A program made the translations under genes and the position numbers. Shown piece by piece: positions 1 through 7,495 of a stretch of DNA of 10,922 nt (positions within the stretch are counted from its first letter, which is position 1; the number at the start of each line of letters is the position of its first letter). The notes under the pieces were generated by a model, which saw only the letters and a program-made list of their open reading frames with translations, was not told the DNA's origin and ran no database searches. The stretch is taken from positions 1 to 10,922 of the forward strand of contig SDVU01000745.1 in assembly GCA_016256075.1 (NCBI GenBank), read 5' to 3'. The DNA comes from Dictyocoela muelleri. Lineage: Eukaryota > Microsporidia.

Positions 1-182
1 AAAAAAAATATACTCACTCATGACAACATAACGAGATACGTTCAAATATGTATTTTATAGCTATTACTTATTATCATTTTTAGAGACTTTTTTCTGGCTT
101 CTATGGATATAGAGTACCAATTAAAATATTATATAATAATTTAAAAAGCATATGGGTATGTCTTTTTTTAATTTTAAGACTT

Positions 183-234
183 GCTTTTATTTCGAAAGAT
201 TTCCACAATAATGTAGGCATCTTTCGAAATAAGC
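183..234. repeat. Hairpin with 12-bp perfect arms
   Basis: The segment ATTTCGAAAGAT (189-200) is followed 18 bases later by its exact reverse complement (219-230). The pairing resumes with GCTT/AAGC (183-186 and 231-234) after a two-base bulge. The result is a stem of about 16 bp with a short loop in otherwise featureless AT-rich DNA. It could be a tiny MITE remnant or a structured RNA or DNA element. No gene lies nearby for it to terminate, so no function is assigned. Confidence 0.6.
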
Positions 235-458
235 CATGAAATATTAATAATATAATGCAAATGTTTTATTGAAAACTTATATCTAAACAATTTTTTATTT
301 AGTCGCGACCAAAAAAAGGAGTTGTTCAGAGCGATATGTGCTTAAAAAAATACAAAAATACTCTTAGCACAAATTTTAATCATTAAAAAAATTATATGCA
401 TATTTTATTGTATTTAAAAGTCTGTTTATGGTAGATATGGAAAAAGCCGTTATCAAAA

Positions 459-512
459 AAACTCGCGGGTCGCACAAAAACCCAAGGAGTGCCGCGAGTT
501 TGACACCCCCTG
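459..512 (-). mobile_element. Terminus of a hAT (Charlie-like) DNA transposon
   Basis: Read on the minus strand from 512, the sequence begins CAGGGGGTGTCAAACTCGCG. This closely matches the CAGGGGTGTCAAACTC terminal inverted repeat known from hAT-Charlie elements. Just inside it is a GC-rich subterminal palindrome: the 10-mer AAACTCGCGG at 459-468 is exactly inverted at 492-501, an arrangement typical of that group. The 8 bases outside (513-520, TTTTAAGT) would be one copy of an 8-bp target duplication. The element runs toward lower coordinates, but I found neither the opposite terminus nor a transposase. This is a solo end, a truncated copy or a non-autonomous derivative. Its GC content stands out from the surroundings. 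Confidence 0.55.
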
Positions 513-520
513 TTTTAAGT

Positions 521-577
521 GTATGGTTGGTGGAACTCTTCGTTTTAGCAACTGTCGATGTGGTCAGCATGTAATAT
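521..577 (+). repeat. Possible SINE 3' tail fragment
   Basis: The stretch from GATGTGGTCAGCATGTAATAT (about 556-577) resembles the 3' end of the tRNA-headed repeat at 4081-4531, which ends GATGTTGTAAACATGTAATAT. Similarity just upstream is weaker but present (AACTC...CG...). It abuts the hAT terminus at 512, as expected if the transposon had inserted into an older SINE copy. The match is short and rests on eye alignment only. Confidence 0.35.
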
Positions 578-796
578 AATATACGTAAAAAAAAATTCTT
601 ATAAAGTTTATATATAATTAGATTAGGAATATTTTACAAAAATATTTTATTTTTCAAAATCTGTAATATTTGTTATAAATAGGACCTGGTAAATGTAGTT
701 ACCCGTCAAAATTTTAAAACCCTGGAATTTACATTTTTTTTCTAAAAAAAGGTTTTTAATACCGTTTTTAGCCCTCAGAATCGAAAAAAAATTATA

Positions 797-1856
797 AAGG
801 CAACCAGATTTTTTGCCAAAGGCGAAAAAATCGGGTTGTTTTTTGAGCAAAAACTCGATTTTTTCCTAATTTTTTTAATGTATAAATTTGTAATATTATG
901 AAGAATTTTAATATTAAAAGAATTTTTAATTATATAAACTTTATATGCTCTGATATAATTGTCGAAAAATCATCACTTAATTAAAAATAAAAGTTTTTTA
1001 CTAAAACTGTTACATTATTATTCGAACGTTAATCATCCACATGATATTTCTCATTAATGAATTTCTTTATTGAAATCATTTTTTCCTTATTTTATAAATA
1101 ATATTTCGTTTAGTAAATTACACTAGATCCACTGAAAAAACTTATAAGTAGGTTAATTTTTCCTCTTTGAGAATAAATATAAAATAAGATTAGTCCTTAA
1201 AAAAACCATTAATAATGTATGATTGTATGAATTTTTCTGAATACATATAAATACATTCTTCAAACGCAAATATTTGAACAATTCAAGACATTAAATTAGA
1301 GTCTGTAATAAATATTAAAATTCTGTAAAACGTTGATGAATCAATATACTCTTAAAGTAAAACTTTATAATCATGAGTTTTAATTTCTGGAATTTCATCT
1401 TTAGAATCAATAACCAGTATTTGTAATTTTCTTCTAAAATTTATCTCTCAAAGATTTATATCGAGGAATGTATCGCTTTTTAAAACATTTAAAACGACAT
1501 CCATTCAACATATAAAAAAATTAATCTATAATGGAAAAAATACAATCTTTGATAATTTGTTTTTAAAGAGAAGCATTTTTAGTGTTTTTTCGTAATAATA
1601 TTGATATTATAAGATTATAAGTTCGCATGGATTATATGTATGTATACGACCATAAAAAATCACGGTTAACTTCTCTGCAAGATAAGTATTTTTTTATATA
1701 AATAGATAAAATATCCTTTTGAATCATTTTCTTTGATTTCTCCGACGTTTTTATAACGTTATTTCTATTATAAAGAGTCGATTTTTTGGCGAAAAATCGG
1801 TTTTTTGCCAGAAAACCAACCCGAAAATTCCCCCTAGCGAATTATCGGTTTGGGTT
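797..1856. repeat. About 1.06-kb segment with paired near-palindromic ends
   Basis: Two similar end sequences face each other at about 797-869 and 1787-1856. The left holds TCGGGTTG, a T-rich run, GCAAAAA and CGATTTTT; the reverse complement of the right holds the same blocks in the same order and spacing. Each end is also close to a hairpin on its own: the left pairs AACCAGATTTTTTGCC (802-817) with its near reverse complement just after it, and the right does so at about 1818-1856. Both are bordered by TA (795-796 and 1857-1858), which is weak support in AT-rich DNA. It could be a non-autonomous transposon with imperfect terminal repeats, or two independent copies of a small palindromic repeat. 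Identity between the ends falls from high in the inner 40 bases to about 60% outside. Confidence 0.4.
930..1727 (-). pseudogene. Possible decayed gene, unidentified
   Basis: On the minus strand, from an ATG at 1727 down to about 930, there is a run of protein-like sequence split by roughly ten breaks. The best part, about 1505-1300, is unusually rich in Asp and Glu (about 12 of 69 residues, where I would expect 3 to 4 by chance at this base composition) and includes the stretch LQILVIDSKDEIPEIKTHDY. I do not recognise the family. It lies inside the palindrome-ended segment 797-1856, so it could be that element's gene or an old host gene. The lower stop density in this frame is only mildly below chance, so this may be a coincidence of AT-rich DNA. 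Confidence 0.27.
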
Positions 1857-1942
1857 TATTTGCTACAGCTCTCAATAAATTTATTTATAGAAAGAGAATA
1901 ATAGAGACAACGAATCAGGTAATTTTTTTGACCTCCAGAGGC

Positions 1943-1964
1943 ATCAGGTCTATTTTTTGACCCC
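1943..1964 (+). repeat. Merlin terminal inverted repeat, left
   Basis: This 22-bp end contains TTTTTTGACCC and pairs, inverted, with 2963-2984 (17 of 22 matches). It lies just past the C-terminal end of the transposase remnant, where a terminal repeat is expected. Confidence 0.5.
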
Positions 1965-1989
1965 AAAAATTTGAAAATAAAAATAAAAA

Positions 1990-2900
1990 CAAAAAAAATG
2001 TTATTAAAAAATTGTTTTATTCTTAAAAGATTTAATATAGCATTTAAATAGTCGTTTTTGTTATTAAAATAATAAGAAATTTCATTTAAAAACTTTTTCC
2101 TATTACTTGTTAACACACCTTTTCTTTTTTTTTAATTTCACATTTAATAATATTATTAAATGATTCTACAGCTTGAGTATTGACACCATTTTAATTGTTC
2201 ATAAAGTTGTATTTATGAAAAACTGTATTTTGCATAAAGTTATAATTTGATAAACAAGCATATAACATGTGCTCATCAGTACGAATAATACTGTTTGGTG
2301 CAACCTGTCGCATAATTATTAGAATAATTGTGGTTTTACGTTTATATTGAATTGTAGTAGCAAAAACTTTGGTTATTTCAGTCTACTTCCACGATGCATA
2401 AAGCATCAGATCTGTTTTCAGAAGATCTGCCTCTGTGGCTCTTGCATTTGAAATTAATTATGGTCTCGTTAACTTGAACTATTCTATCTGCCTCTACCAG
2501 CTTATTTTCATGAAAATCAGGTGCAGGTATTTGGTCAACTTTTTTATTTAAAATTTTATAAACAGTCGTTCGATTAATTTCTACACTTTCAACAATATAA
2601 TACAACGGGTTTCTAGCTGCATATTTTATAAGTATCTTAAAAACAATTTTTATATCTACAGAAAAATTTTCAAAAAAACCTCATCTCTAACCTTTTATAA
2701 ATTTCATAGTCTGTGCAGTTTTTATTAAAACAACGCCAAGCCAAAAAGTCTTTATTTCTATTTGTTTTAACAAGATTCATAGAAAAAATGAAGATGCATA
2801 TTCTGCTGTTTTTTAATAAATCTTGTTCAAATGGAACAAATACAAATTCATTGGCTGTTTTAGTAAAGCACATAGCTTCCCACTCAAAAATTGAATTCAT
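1990..2900 (-). pseudogene. Merlin/ISXO2-like DDE transposase, decayed
   Basis: This is a DDE-type cut-and-paste transposase fossil read from 2900 downward. In order: a zinc-ribbon remnant with LVKTNRNKDFLAWRCFNKNC (the second knuckle C-x4-C is kept, the first is lost); a helical DNA-binding region with EINRTTVYKIL; the block VQVNETIINFKCKSHRGRS, where the family has Asp-Glu-Thr and this copy has Asn for the first catalytic Asp; RTDEHMLY with the second Asp (about 2270-2290); and VNTQAVESFNNIIK with the third acidic residue (about 2150-2190). A C-terminal part follows (KKFLNEISYYFNNKNDYLNAILNLL). Reading it needs frame changes near 2671, 2390 and 2115 and passes a stop at 2191-2193. It is dead. 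The family call is strong; similar proteins are known from Nosema and other microsporidia. Confidence 0.86.
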
Positions 2901-2962
2901 AAGGGTAAATTTTTTTTATAAAAAAATATATTTATTTTAACAAGTCCCTTTTTTTACCTCTG

Positions 2963-2984
2963 TGGGTCAAAAAAAGGTCTTGAT
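2963..2984 (-). repeat. Merlin terminal inverted repeat, right
   Basis: This is the partner of 1943-1964, containing GGGTCAAAAAAAGGTC. It lies about 60 bases upstream of the first recognisable transposase codons. Confidence 0.5.
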
Positions 2985-3147
2985 CCTAGACAACTAACGA
3001 TATGATTATATTTATGGCCTACAGAAAAGTCTAAAATATTCACAAAAAAATAGAAAAAATATGTTAAAGTATATCATAATTCAGTGAAATATAATAAAAA
3101 ATAAAAAAGTGTATGAGCTTAAAAGAAGCATGAAAACCCTATTTTCA

Positions 3148-3465
3148 GTACAAATACCAGAATACAACTATTTTTTTAGTATTAACTTTCTTAATAAAGT
3201 AATACTAATTTTATAAAAACAAGTGTTTTTTTATATCTTAATTATTCCTAAGTATTTTTCAGTATAACTTTTTAATAAATTTATATAAGCTTTATATATT
3301 TTCTCGAAGATAGGGTTTTAAAGTTTATATAAATTTATTAATAAGTTATACTGAAAAATACCCAATAACAATTACGATATCAAAATACACATGTTTATAT
3401 AGAATTAGGGTTATTTTATTAAGAAAGTTAATACTAAAAAATTAGCCGTATTCTGGTACTTGTAC
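3148..3465. mobile_element. Foldback MITE, 318 bp, two 147-base arms
   Basis: The left arm (3148-3294) and the reverse complement of the right arm (3319-3465) align over all 147 bases with no gap and about 20 mismatches (about 86% identity). The loop between them is only 24 bases. Terminal bases are GTACAAATACCAGAATAC and, inverted, GTACAAGTACCAGAATAC. There is no coding capacity, so this is a non-autonomous foldback-type MITE mobilised by a transposase elsewhere. I see no convincing target-site duplication, so the superfamily is open. About 14% divergence between arms suggests an old insertion, if the arms began identical. Confidence 0.9.
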
Positions 3466-4080
3466 CTCTTTTTACAGTTTTAAAATAAACCTTTTATCAT
3501 AAGTATATTTAAGCGTTTATTTAACAAACATTTTACTATATAAATTGAAAGATCAAATCTTTTTTAAGATCTCGCAGTTAAAATAATACGCTAAGAATCT
3601 TATTACAGTAATTTACTGGTTTCAATATTTGAAAATGATGAGAATAAATCATTTTAAAGTTTTATAAAGAAAATACTTGTGTTGTTTGGTAAAAAAAAAC
3701 TGGATAAAATTTAATATATATTTTAAAAATTCTCGGAAAAGTGTGTAATGGATCAAAAAAAGAAATCGCAAATTTACTGAGCTCTAGTCAGCTTAGAAAA
3801 CAAATAGTTAAACAGTGAGTCGATGAATAACGAATCTATTGATTGAGTTGCACGTAGTTAAAATAAATATCGAATAAAATCAGTTTTATCTTTTCTGATA
3901 AAGCTAATGTGTGATCAAAGCTGTTAAAGGCTTAAAATTCATTTTTTATAATTTCAGACAGTAAAATTTTTTCTCATGTCACATAGGCTCTGTGGAAATA
4001 TGAAATATTTTTACCACTCTCTAATTTTTTTATCATAATTTCAGCGAATTTTACTGAAGAACAAAGAGAATAGAATCGAG
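3466..4080. other. AT-rich stretch, no gene assigned
   Basis: There is no intact gene here. One short plus-strand reading (about 3716-3820) contains NGSKKEIANLLSSSQLRKQI, which resembles the helix-turn-helix start of some transposases, but it is only about 35 codons between stops and is not called. No strong repeats are visible. Confidence 0.5.
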
Positions 4081-4531
4081 CCAGATAGCTCAGTGGTTAA
4101 CACACTTGAATGTAAATTCAAGTATCGTGGTTCGAACCTTGCGTACGTCACTCTTTTATAAATAATGAGGAAATGCACATATGTGGTCGAAAATATTGAA
4201 ATATGGTGGTGATATACAGTTTTTTCGGCGTGGTCTTGCTGATTAAGACTTTGTATAATAAGAAAATAGAGCAGAAGGGACTCTCTTTCGTGTATGATGA
4301 GTGCGGTGACGCATATAGGCAAAAAGTAGTGAAAAATAAAAATTCATGAAAAGCCATTAATTACCTGTATTCTTTCGAGTCATTGATAAAACAAAAATCG
4401 CGTATACAGATAGGTTTCTGGGCAGCTTAGGAGGTCACTTATTATTGGAACACCAAGAACCAAAGGTCACAGACCACGATAGGAGTCAACTCGCCGGGTT
4501 GGATGTTATGGATGTTGTAAACATGTAATAT
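4081..4531 (+). mobile_element. tRNA-headed SINE-like repeat, copy 1
   Basis: The head (4082-4150) has good RNA polymerase III promoter boxes, TAGCTCAGTGG (A box) and GGTTCGAACC (B box). A non-tRNA body of about 330 bases follows, then a tail ending ACATGTAATAT. The body is less AT-rich than its surroundings and recurs inverted at 9258-9478, which shows it is dispersed. A pol III head, unrelated body and short total length are the layout of a tRNA-derived SINE. The 3' part (from about 4480) may be shared with 521-577. There is no open frame of note. The ends are approximate because no target duplication was found. Confidence 0.55.
4082..4150 (+). repeat. tRNA-like head with A and B boxes
   Basis: Internal pol III boxes are intact: TAGCTCAGTGG at 4087-4097 and GGTTCGAACC at about 4130-4139. 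An anticodon-arm-like stem CTTGAA/TTCAAG encloses TGTAAA, so GTA (Tyr) would be the nominal anticodon. The acceptor ends do not pair, the D stem is poor and the T stem has mismatches, so it is not a functional tRNA. It is best read as the tRNA-related part of the SINE; the alternative is a lone tRNA pseudogene. Confidence 0.5.
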
Positions 4532-4799
4532 AGATACAAAGAGAATCAAATTTAATTTAGTAATGTTTCTAATAAAAAAATTACAAGTTTCCCGATATTA
4601 ACAAGATGTGTAAATTCCTTAATTTTATTTATGAAGTTATTGTAAATAATGATTTATACAAAGCATCCATGGTTAGCTAGTAGATAAAAAATCAAACTAT
4701 TTGTGTAGGGTATTTTTAAAATAAAGGTTTTATTTTGAACTTAAATTAAACAACAATGTTAATTTACCTAAAAATTTCATTTTAGAACTTTAAAAACAG

Positions 4800-5058
4800 A
4801 ATTATCTGAAATTCGAGGATAACCCTGCTTAATGAGGTAAGGTCGTCTCTATCAAAAACGTATCTGAAAGGAAAATATAAAACACTTGAACAAATATCCA
4901 AAGTTGTACGATCTAAAAATATAAACAGCATTATACCCAATGAATCATTTAAAAAATCTATATATGTTTTACTTAATACTGTTGATTTCCAACTGAGTTT
5001 CTGTAAGATGAATAATATGCAGGATAATCTTAAAATAAGGATTACAGAAAAAAAATAA
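4800..5058 (+). pseudogene. Possible gene remnant, unidentified
   Basis: This plus-strand frame stays open for about 82 codons without a usable ATG and ends at a TAA at about 5056-5058. It contains LKGKYKTLEQISKVVRSKNI and NTVDFQLSFCKMNNMQDN. Similar-looking but broken readings continue upstream to about 4550. No family is recognised. An open run of this length is expected about once by chance in a window this long and this AT-rich, so the call is weak. Confidence 0.18.
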
Positions 5059-5182
5059 AAAATCTCACAGCTTTATACTTTAAGTTACCTTTTAATAAAA
5101 ATAAAAATTTTTACACATTTTATATTTTTTAATCAAAATTTTGAATTTATAAAATATAAATATATTTATTTAGTACCTGGTT

Positions 5183-5478
5183 CGTAAAACAGCGCCCTGG
5201 AGGCTCTCACTGAGAGGATCTTAAGAGATGTCGATTTCATATTTGTAAATACCTCGTTGAGTTACAATGGGACATATATTTTTTTAAGATGTTATGATTG
5301 TTTATATGCTATTTTCTATGGTCATGTTATTCGTAAAAAATATACAAAATCGCTTGTATTAGATCAGAGGCTCCTTTAAAGATATGTTTCCTATGTCAAA
5401 TAAGGGAGTTAGAATCAGATATACAATCTGCATTTCCTGATCTTTTTTTGGTGAGAGTCGACAGGAAGCTGTTTTATT
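5183..5478. mobile_element. TA-flanked MITE, family member A (296 bp)
   Basis: The left end CGTAAAACAGCGCCCTGGAG and the inverted right end TAAAACAGCTTCCTG share the terminal sequence of the better-preserved element at 5570-5718. Matching inner blocks are CTCTCACTGAGAG and, further in, AGATGTCGATTTCATATTTG. It is about twice as long as member B because the central part differs, perhaps by an insertion or because B is an internally deleted form. A TA follows the right end (5479-5480); the left flank is TT, probably mutated. It is noncoding. Confidence 0.75.
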
Positions 5479-5569
5479 TAATTTTAGATTTTCCGACAAA
5501 ACTAATTTATTTTTTTAAAACTGAAAATTATACTTTAAAAATATTATTATATAATAAAGGCATTTGTTA

Positions 5570-5718
5570 TGTAAAACGGCGCCCTAGGGACTCTCACTGA
5601 GAGAAGCCTTCGAGATGTCGATTTCATGTTTGAAAGGCACATGCCGAGCCATTTTCAAATATAAAATCTGCATCTTGAAAGCTCTTCTCAGTGACAGTCC
5701 CCAGGGCGCTGTTTTACA
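5570..5718. mobile_element. TA-flanked MITE, family member B (149 bp hairpin)
   Basis: The ends are TGTAAAACGGCGCCCTAGGG on the left and, inverted, TGTAAAACAGCGCCCTGGGG on the right, directly flanked by TA on both sides (5568-5569 and 5719-5720). The inverted similarity continues through the whole element to a centre of only about 13 bases, so it is one long imperfect hairpin with arms of about 70 bp. A TA target site and TGTAAAAC-type ends suggest mobilisation by a Tc1/mariner-type (IS630 relative) transposase, as for Stowaway-like MITEs; that assignment is inference. Its GC-rich ends contrast with the surrounding DNA. Confidence 0.92.
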
Positions 5719-5772
5719 TATCAAGTACCAGTTATTTTATTAAAATATCGGGAAAAAGACAGGTAAAACCTT

Positions 5773-5880
5773 AGAAAAATAACAGGTGAATGCTTAGAAA
5801 ACCCGAAGAAAAAATGCCAGAAAACCCGGATAAATGCTAAGAAAATAATCTCAGGCTCAGAAAAAACCGAGCAAACACCA
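5773..5880 (+). repeat. Degenerate minisatellite, about 21-bp unit
   Basis: There are about five diverged units starting AGAAAA: AGAAAACCCGGATAAATGCT is the clearest, and others vary between 19 and 23 bases. A sixth, weaker unit may precede it (from about 5750). Unit lengths are not a constant multiple of three and no frame stays open through the array, so it is not a protein repeat. It begins about 50 bases after MITE member B. Confidence 0.72.
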
Positions 5881-6087
5881 ATAAATAATAAAAAATATTC
5901 GGCACTTTTCTGCTATTTTATAACTATATTGCTTAGACTCTATGTTAGGTGTTATAATTAAGAATTTATATTCATCTAAAAGGTTAAATATAATGTATTT
6001 TTAAAACTACAACGGTTAAACCACTATCTGATTAAAATAAGAAATCAGTATCCATAAAAGTGTAGTGAAGGTTGTTCGAATCAAACG
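5881..6087. other. AT-rich stretch with a weak tRNA-like patch
   Basis: There is no gene. At 6071-6082 lies GTTGTTCGAATC, close to a pol III B box, and 60 bases before it ACGGTTAAACC (6012-6022) recalls the end of an A box. Between them CTGATT and AATCAG could form an anticodon-like stem, but its loop is 9 bases and no cloverleaf closes. It could be a worn tRNA or SINE head; I do not call a tRNA. Confidence 0.25.
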
Positions 6088-6115
6088 GAGATAGTGCGCC
6101 CTGGTGCATTATCTT
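6088..6115. repeat. Short hairpin around GCGCCCTGG
   Basis: GATAGTGC (6090-6097) pairs with GCATTATC (6106-6113), with one G-T pair, around an 8-base loop. The loop region carries GCGCCCTGG, a 9-mer also present in the ends of the TA-flanked MITEs. It could be a worn fragment of that family or chance. Confidence 0.4.
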
Positions 6116-6457
6116 CTTATGACGTAAATTATAAAAAATGAAAAATTGAAAATTCAAATAATAGAAAAATAAAAATAGATCTAACAAATTTTTAATGGTG
6201 TTATCATCTCCTCAAAAATAACATCTTTTGAAGGGTCGATAAAATAAATATTTCGGAAAATTTGACTCTATATCTACTTATTATACCTCTTTGTGTCTTA
6301 ATTTTTTTTATTGTTGTAACTCTCAATGATTTGTTTGTGTATTCCCGGTTCATGATTTACAAAATTGTATTTATGATCTATGCTGGAGTGATGCTAATTT
6401 TCCCGATAATCAAAGAATATAGATTTCTTACTCATATTTATGTATAACTAAACTAGG
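6116..6457. other. No gene assigned; hydrophobic open frame only
   Basis: A plus-strand frame from about 6232 to 6447 stays open for about 72 codons and would encode two very hydrophobic segments, but it has no ATG at its start. In T-rich DNA, random translation gives exactly such Leu/Ile/Phe-rich strings. I see no family signature, so it is not called as a gene. Confidence 0.4.
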
Positions 6458-6541
6458 TTGTACAACTTGCTCAAGTATACGCATAAAAGTGGAGGAACTT
6501 TTATCCGTACTATATAAGCGTAGCTTTTAGTATGCGTGTAC
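6458..6541. repeat. Cluster of nested hairpins
   Basis: Three inverted repeats lie together. GTTGTACAAC (6458-6467) is a perfect palindrome. ATAAAAGT (6483-6490) is inverted exactly at 6497-6504 around a 6-base loop. The outer pair GTATACGCATAAAAG (6475-6489) matches the inverted 6524-6541 with a short bulge. They are too dense for background. A small worn MITE or a structured RNA is possible. Confidence 0.58.
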
Positions 6542-6779
6542 TGTAATCTATAATAATTTTCCAACCTGGTATGTTTATAATCTACCCTTGTGTGATTTTG
6601 CATTATGTTTTTATCTCATTTCTTCGATTTAAACAATTTTATTTAATCAGGATATATGTTTATATTTTCTTTAAGACACTGCCTTTCTAATACATTCATG
6701 CTAGTTTATTCTTATTATGGTTTTCGATTAATCCATCAAGGCTAAATATGTTTGATTGGTCAGTCTGTTTTATAAAAAA

Positions 6780-7348
6780 ATAGATAGTCTTTAAAGATTT
6801 TTTAGGGTAAATTGCTGAACAATGAAAAAAAAAACTATTGTGTAAAATAGAAAAAGTGATCATGCAATTTTTACATTGATTTTTTAAACATACCCAATTT
6901 AAACCTAGTAAGTATTTTTAGAATCTAACAAGTCTCATATATTCTTTAAGTATAAACACTGTATCGAATCGTAAATAAATATTTTTTCCAAATAAATATT
7001 CATCCAGACTTGTAATTTCACAATTATTTATATTTAATAAATGGTATTCGTGTTTAAAAGAAGTTAAAAAAATTTATTTTTTTCTTGGAGGGTATTATCT
7101 CCTTATAATCCCATTAGAGAGGAATTATCTCTTTATAATCAAATTATTCTTTATTAAAAAGATTAAAATGATGATGTATATTTGTTTTTATTCTAATTTT
7201 AAACTTATTTTATATAAAATCATCTCCTCTACTCTTCTGAATGTCGATTTCTTATTTTAATCAGGTGTGGTTAAACGACTGGAGAAGCATGTTTTTTTAA
7301 ATGATCAGGTATAATAGAACTGCCATGGGTGAATATTATAAATTTTCC
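6780..7348 (-). pseudogene. Possible decayed gene, unidentified
   Basis: On the minus strand several neighbouring open pieces read as protein-like: near 7348-7270 (with PDHLKKTCFSSRL), near 7145-7090 (a duplicated DYKEIIP), and best at about 7070-6930 (with NINNCEITSLDEYLFGKNIY and DTVFILKEYMRLVRF, about 13% acidic residues). They lie in more than one frame with roughly six breaks. I do not recognise a family. Each piece alone is within what chance gives in such AT-rich DNA, so only a database search could raise this above a guess. Confidence 0.2.
7088..7146 (+). repeat. Two-copy direct repeat, about 32-bp period
   Basis: ATTATCTCCTTATAATCCCATTA is repeated 32 bases later as ATTATCTCTTTATAATCAAATTA, 19 of 23 positions matching. 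It is a local tandem duplication in noncoding or decayed DNA. Confidence 0.55.
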
Positions 7349-7495
7349 TTATTAAAAATTCATGTTAATAAAAAATAACTATAATCTTTCCTAATTTTAT
7401 AAATATTTCATTTTTTATGGGTTTAAATTTACCTTAGTTTATTAATTCAAAATTAAATAAATAAATCCCTAAGTTTATAAGGTTGTCCTACTTTA

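Larger units (their letters stand above)
1943..2984 (-). mobile_element. Merlin (IS1595/ISXO2-type) DNA transposon, broken
   Basis: A minus-strand element of about 1.04 kb holds a decayed transposase between imperfect terminal inverted repeats (1943-1964 and 2963-2984; 17 of 22 positions match after inversion). The length and the single-gene layout fit Merlin elements, the eukaryotic relatives of bacterial IS1595. I did not find the 8- to 9-bp target duplication usual for the family, so the outer boundaries may be a few bases off. The copy is non-functional and clearly old, with several frame breaks and terminal repeats that have drifted. Confidence 0.72.

Noticed and set aside
376-570. Minus-strand open frame of 64 codons
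   Set aside because: It runs through the hAT terminal palindrome and the possible SINE tail, so it is a by-product of repeat sequence.
647-850. Minus-strand open frame of 67 codons
   Set aside because: It covers the left palindromic end and its flank; there is no family signature, and its composition is as expected from AT-rich DNA.
2713-2940. Plus-strand open frame of 75 codons
   Set aside because: It is the opposite-strand shadow of the Merlin transposase zinc-ribbon region.
3716-3820. Helix-turn-helix transposase fragment (KKEIANLLSSSQLRKQI)
   Set aside because: It is only about 35 codons between stops, and no DDE motif follows in any nearby frame.
4082-4150. Functional tRNA-Tyr gene
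   Set aside because: A and B boxes and a GTA-like loop are present, but the acceptor, D and T stems do not pair.
4041-4357. Two overlapping minus-strand open frames
   Set aside because: Both lie antisense across the SINE-like repeat; they are not conserved as coding in the second copy.
6262-6447. Hydrophobic plus-strand frame that could be a small membrane protein
   Set aside because: It has no ATG at its start, and T-rich random sequence gives such Leu/Ile/Phe strings; no motif or neighbour supports it.
7229-7265. Fragment of the TA-flanked MITE (shares ATGTCGATTTC)
   Set aside because: The shared word is short and the rest does not align; chance cannot be excluded.
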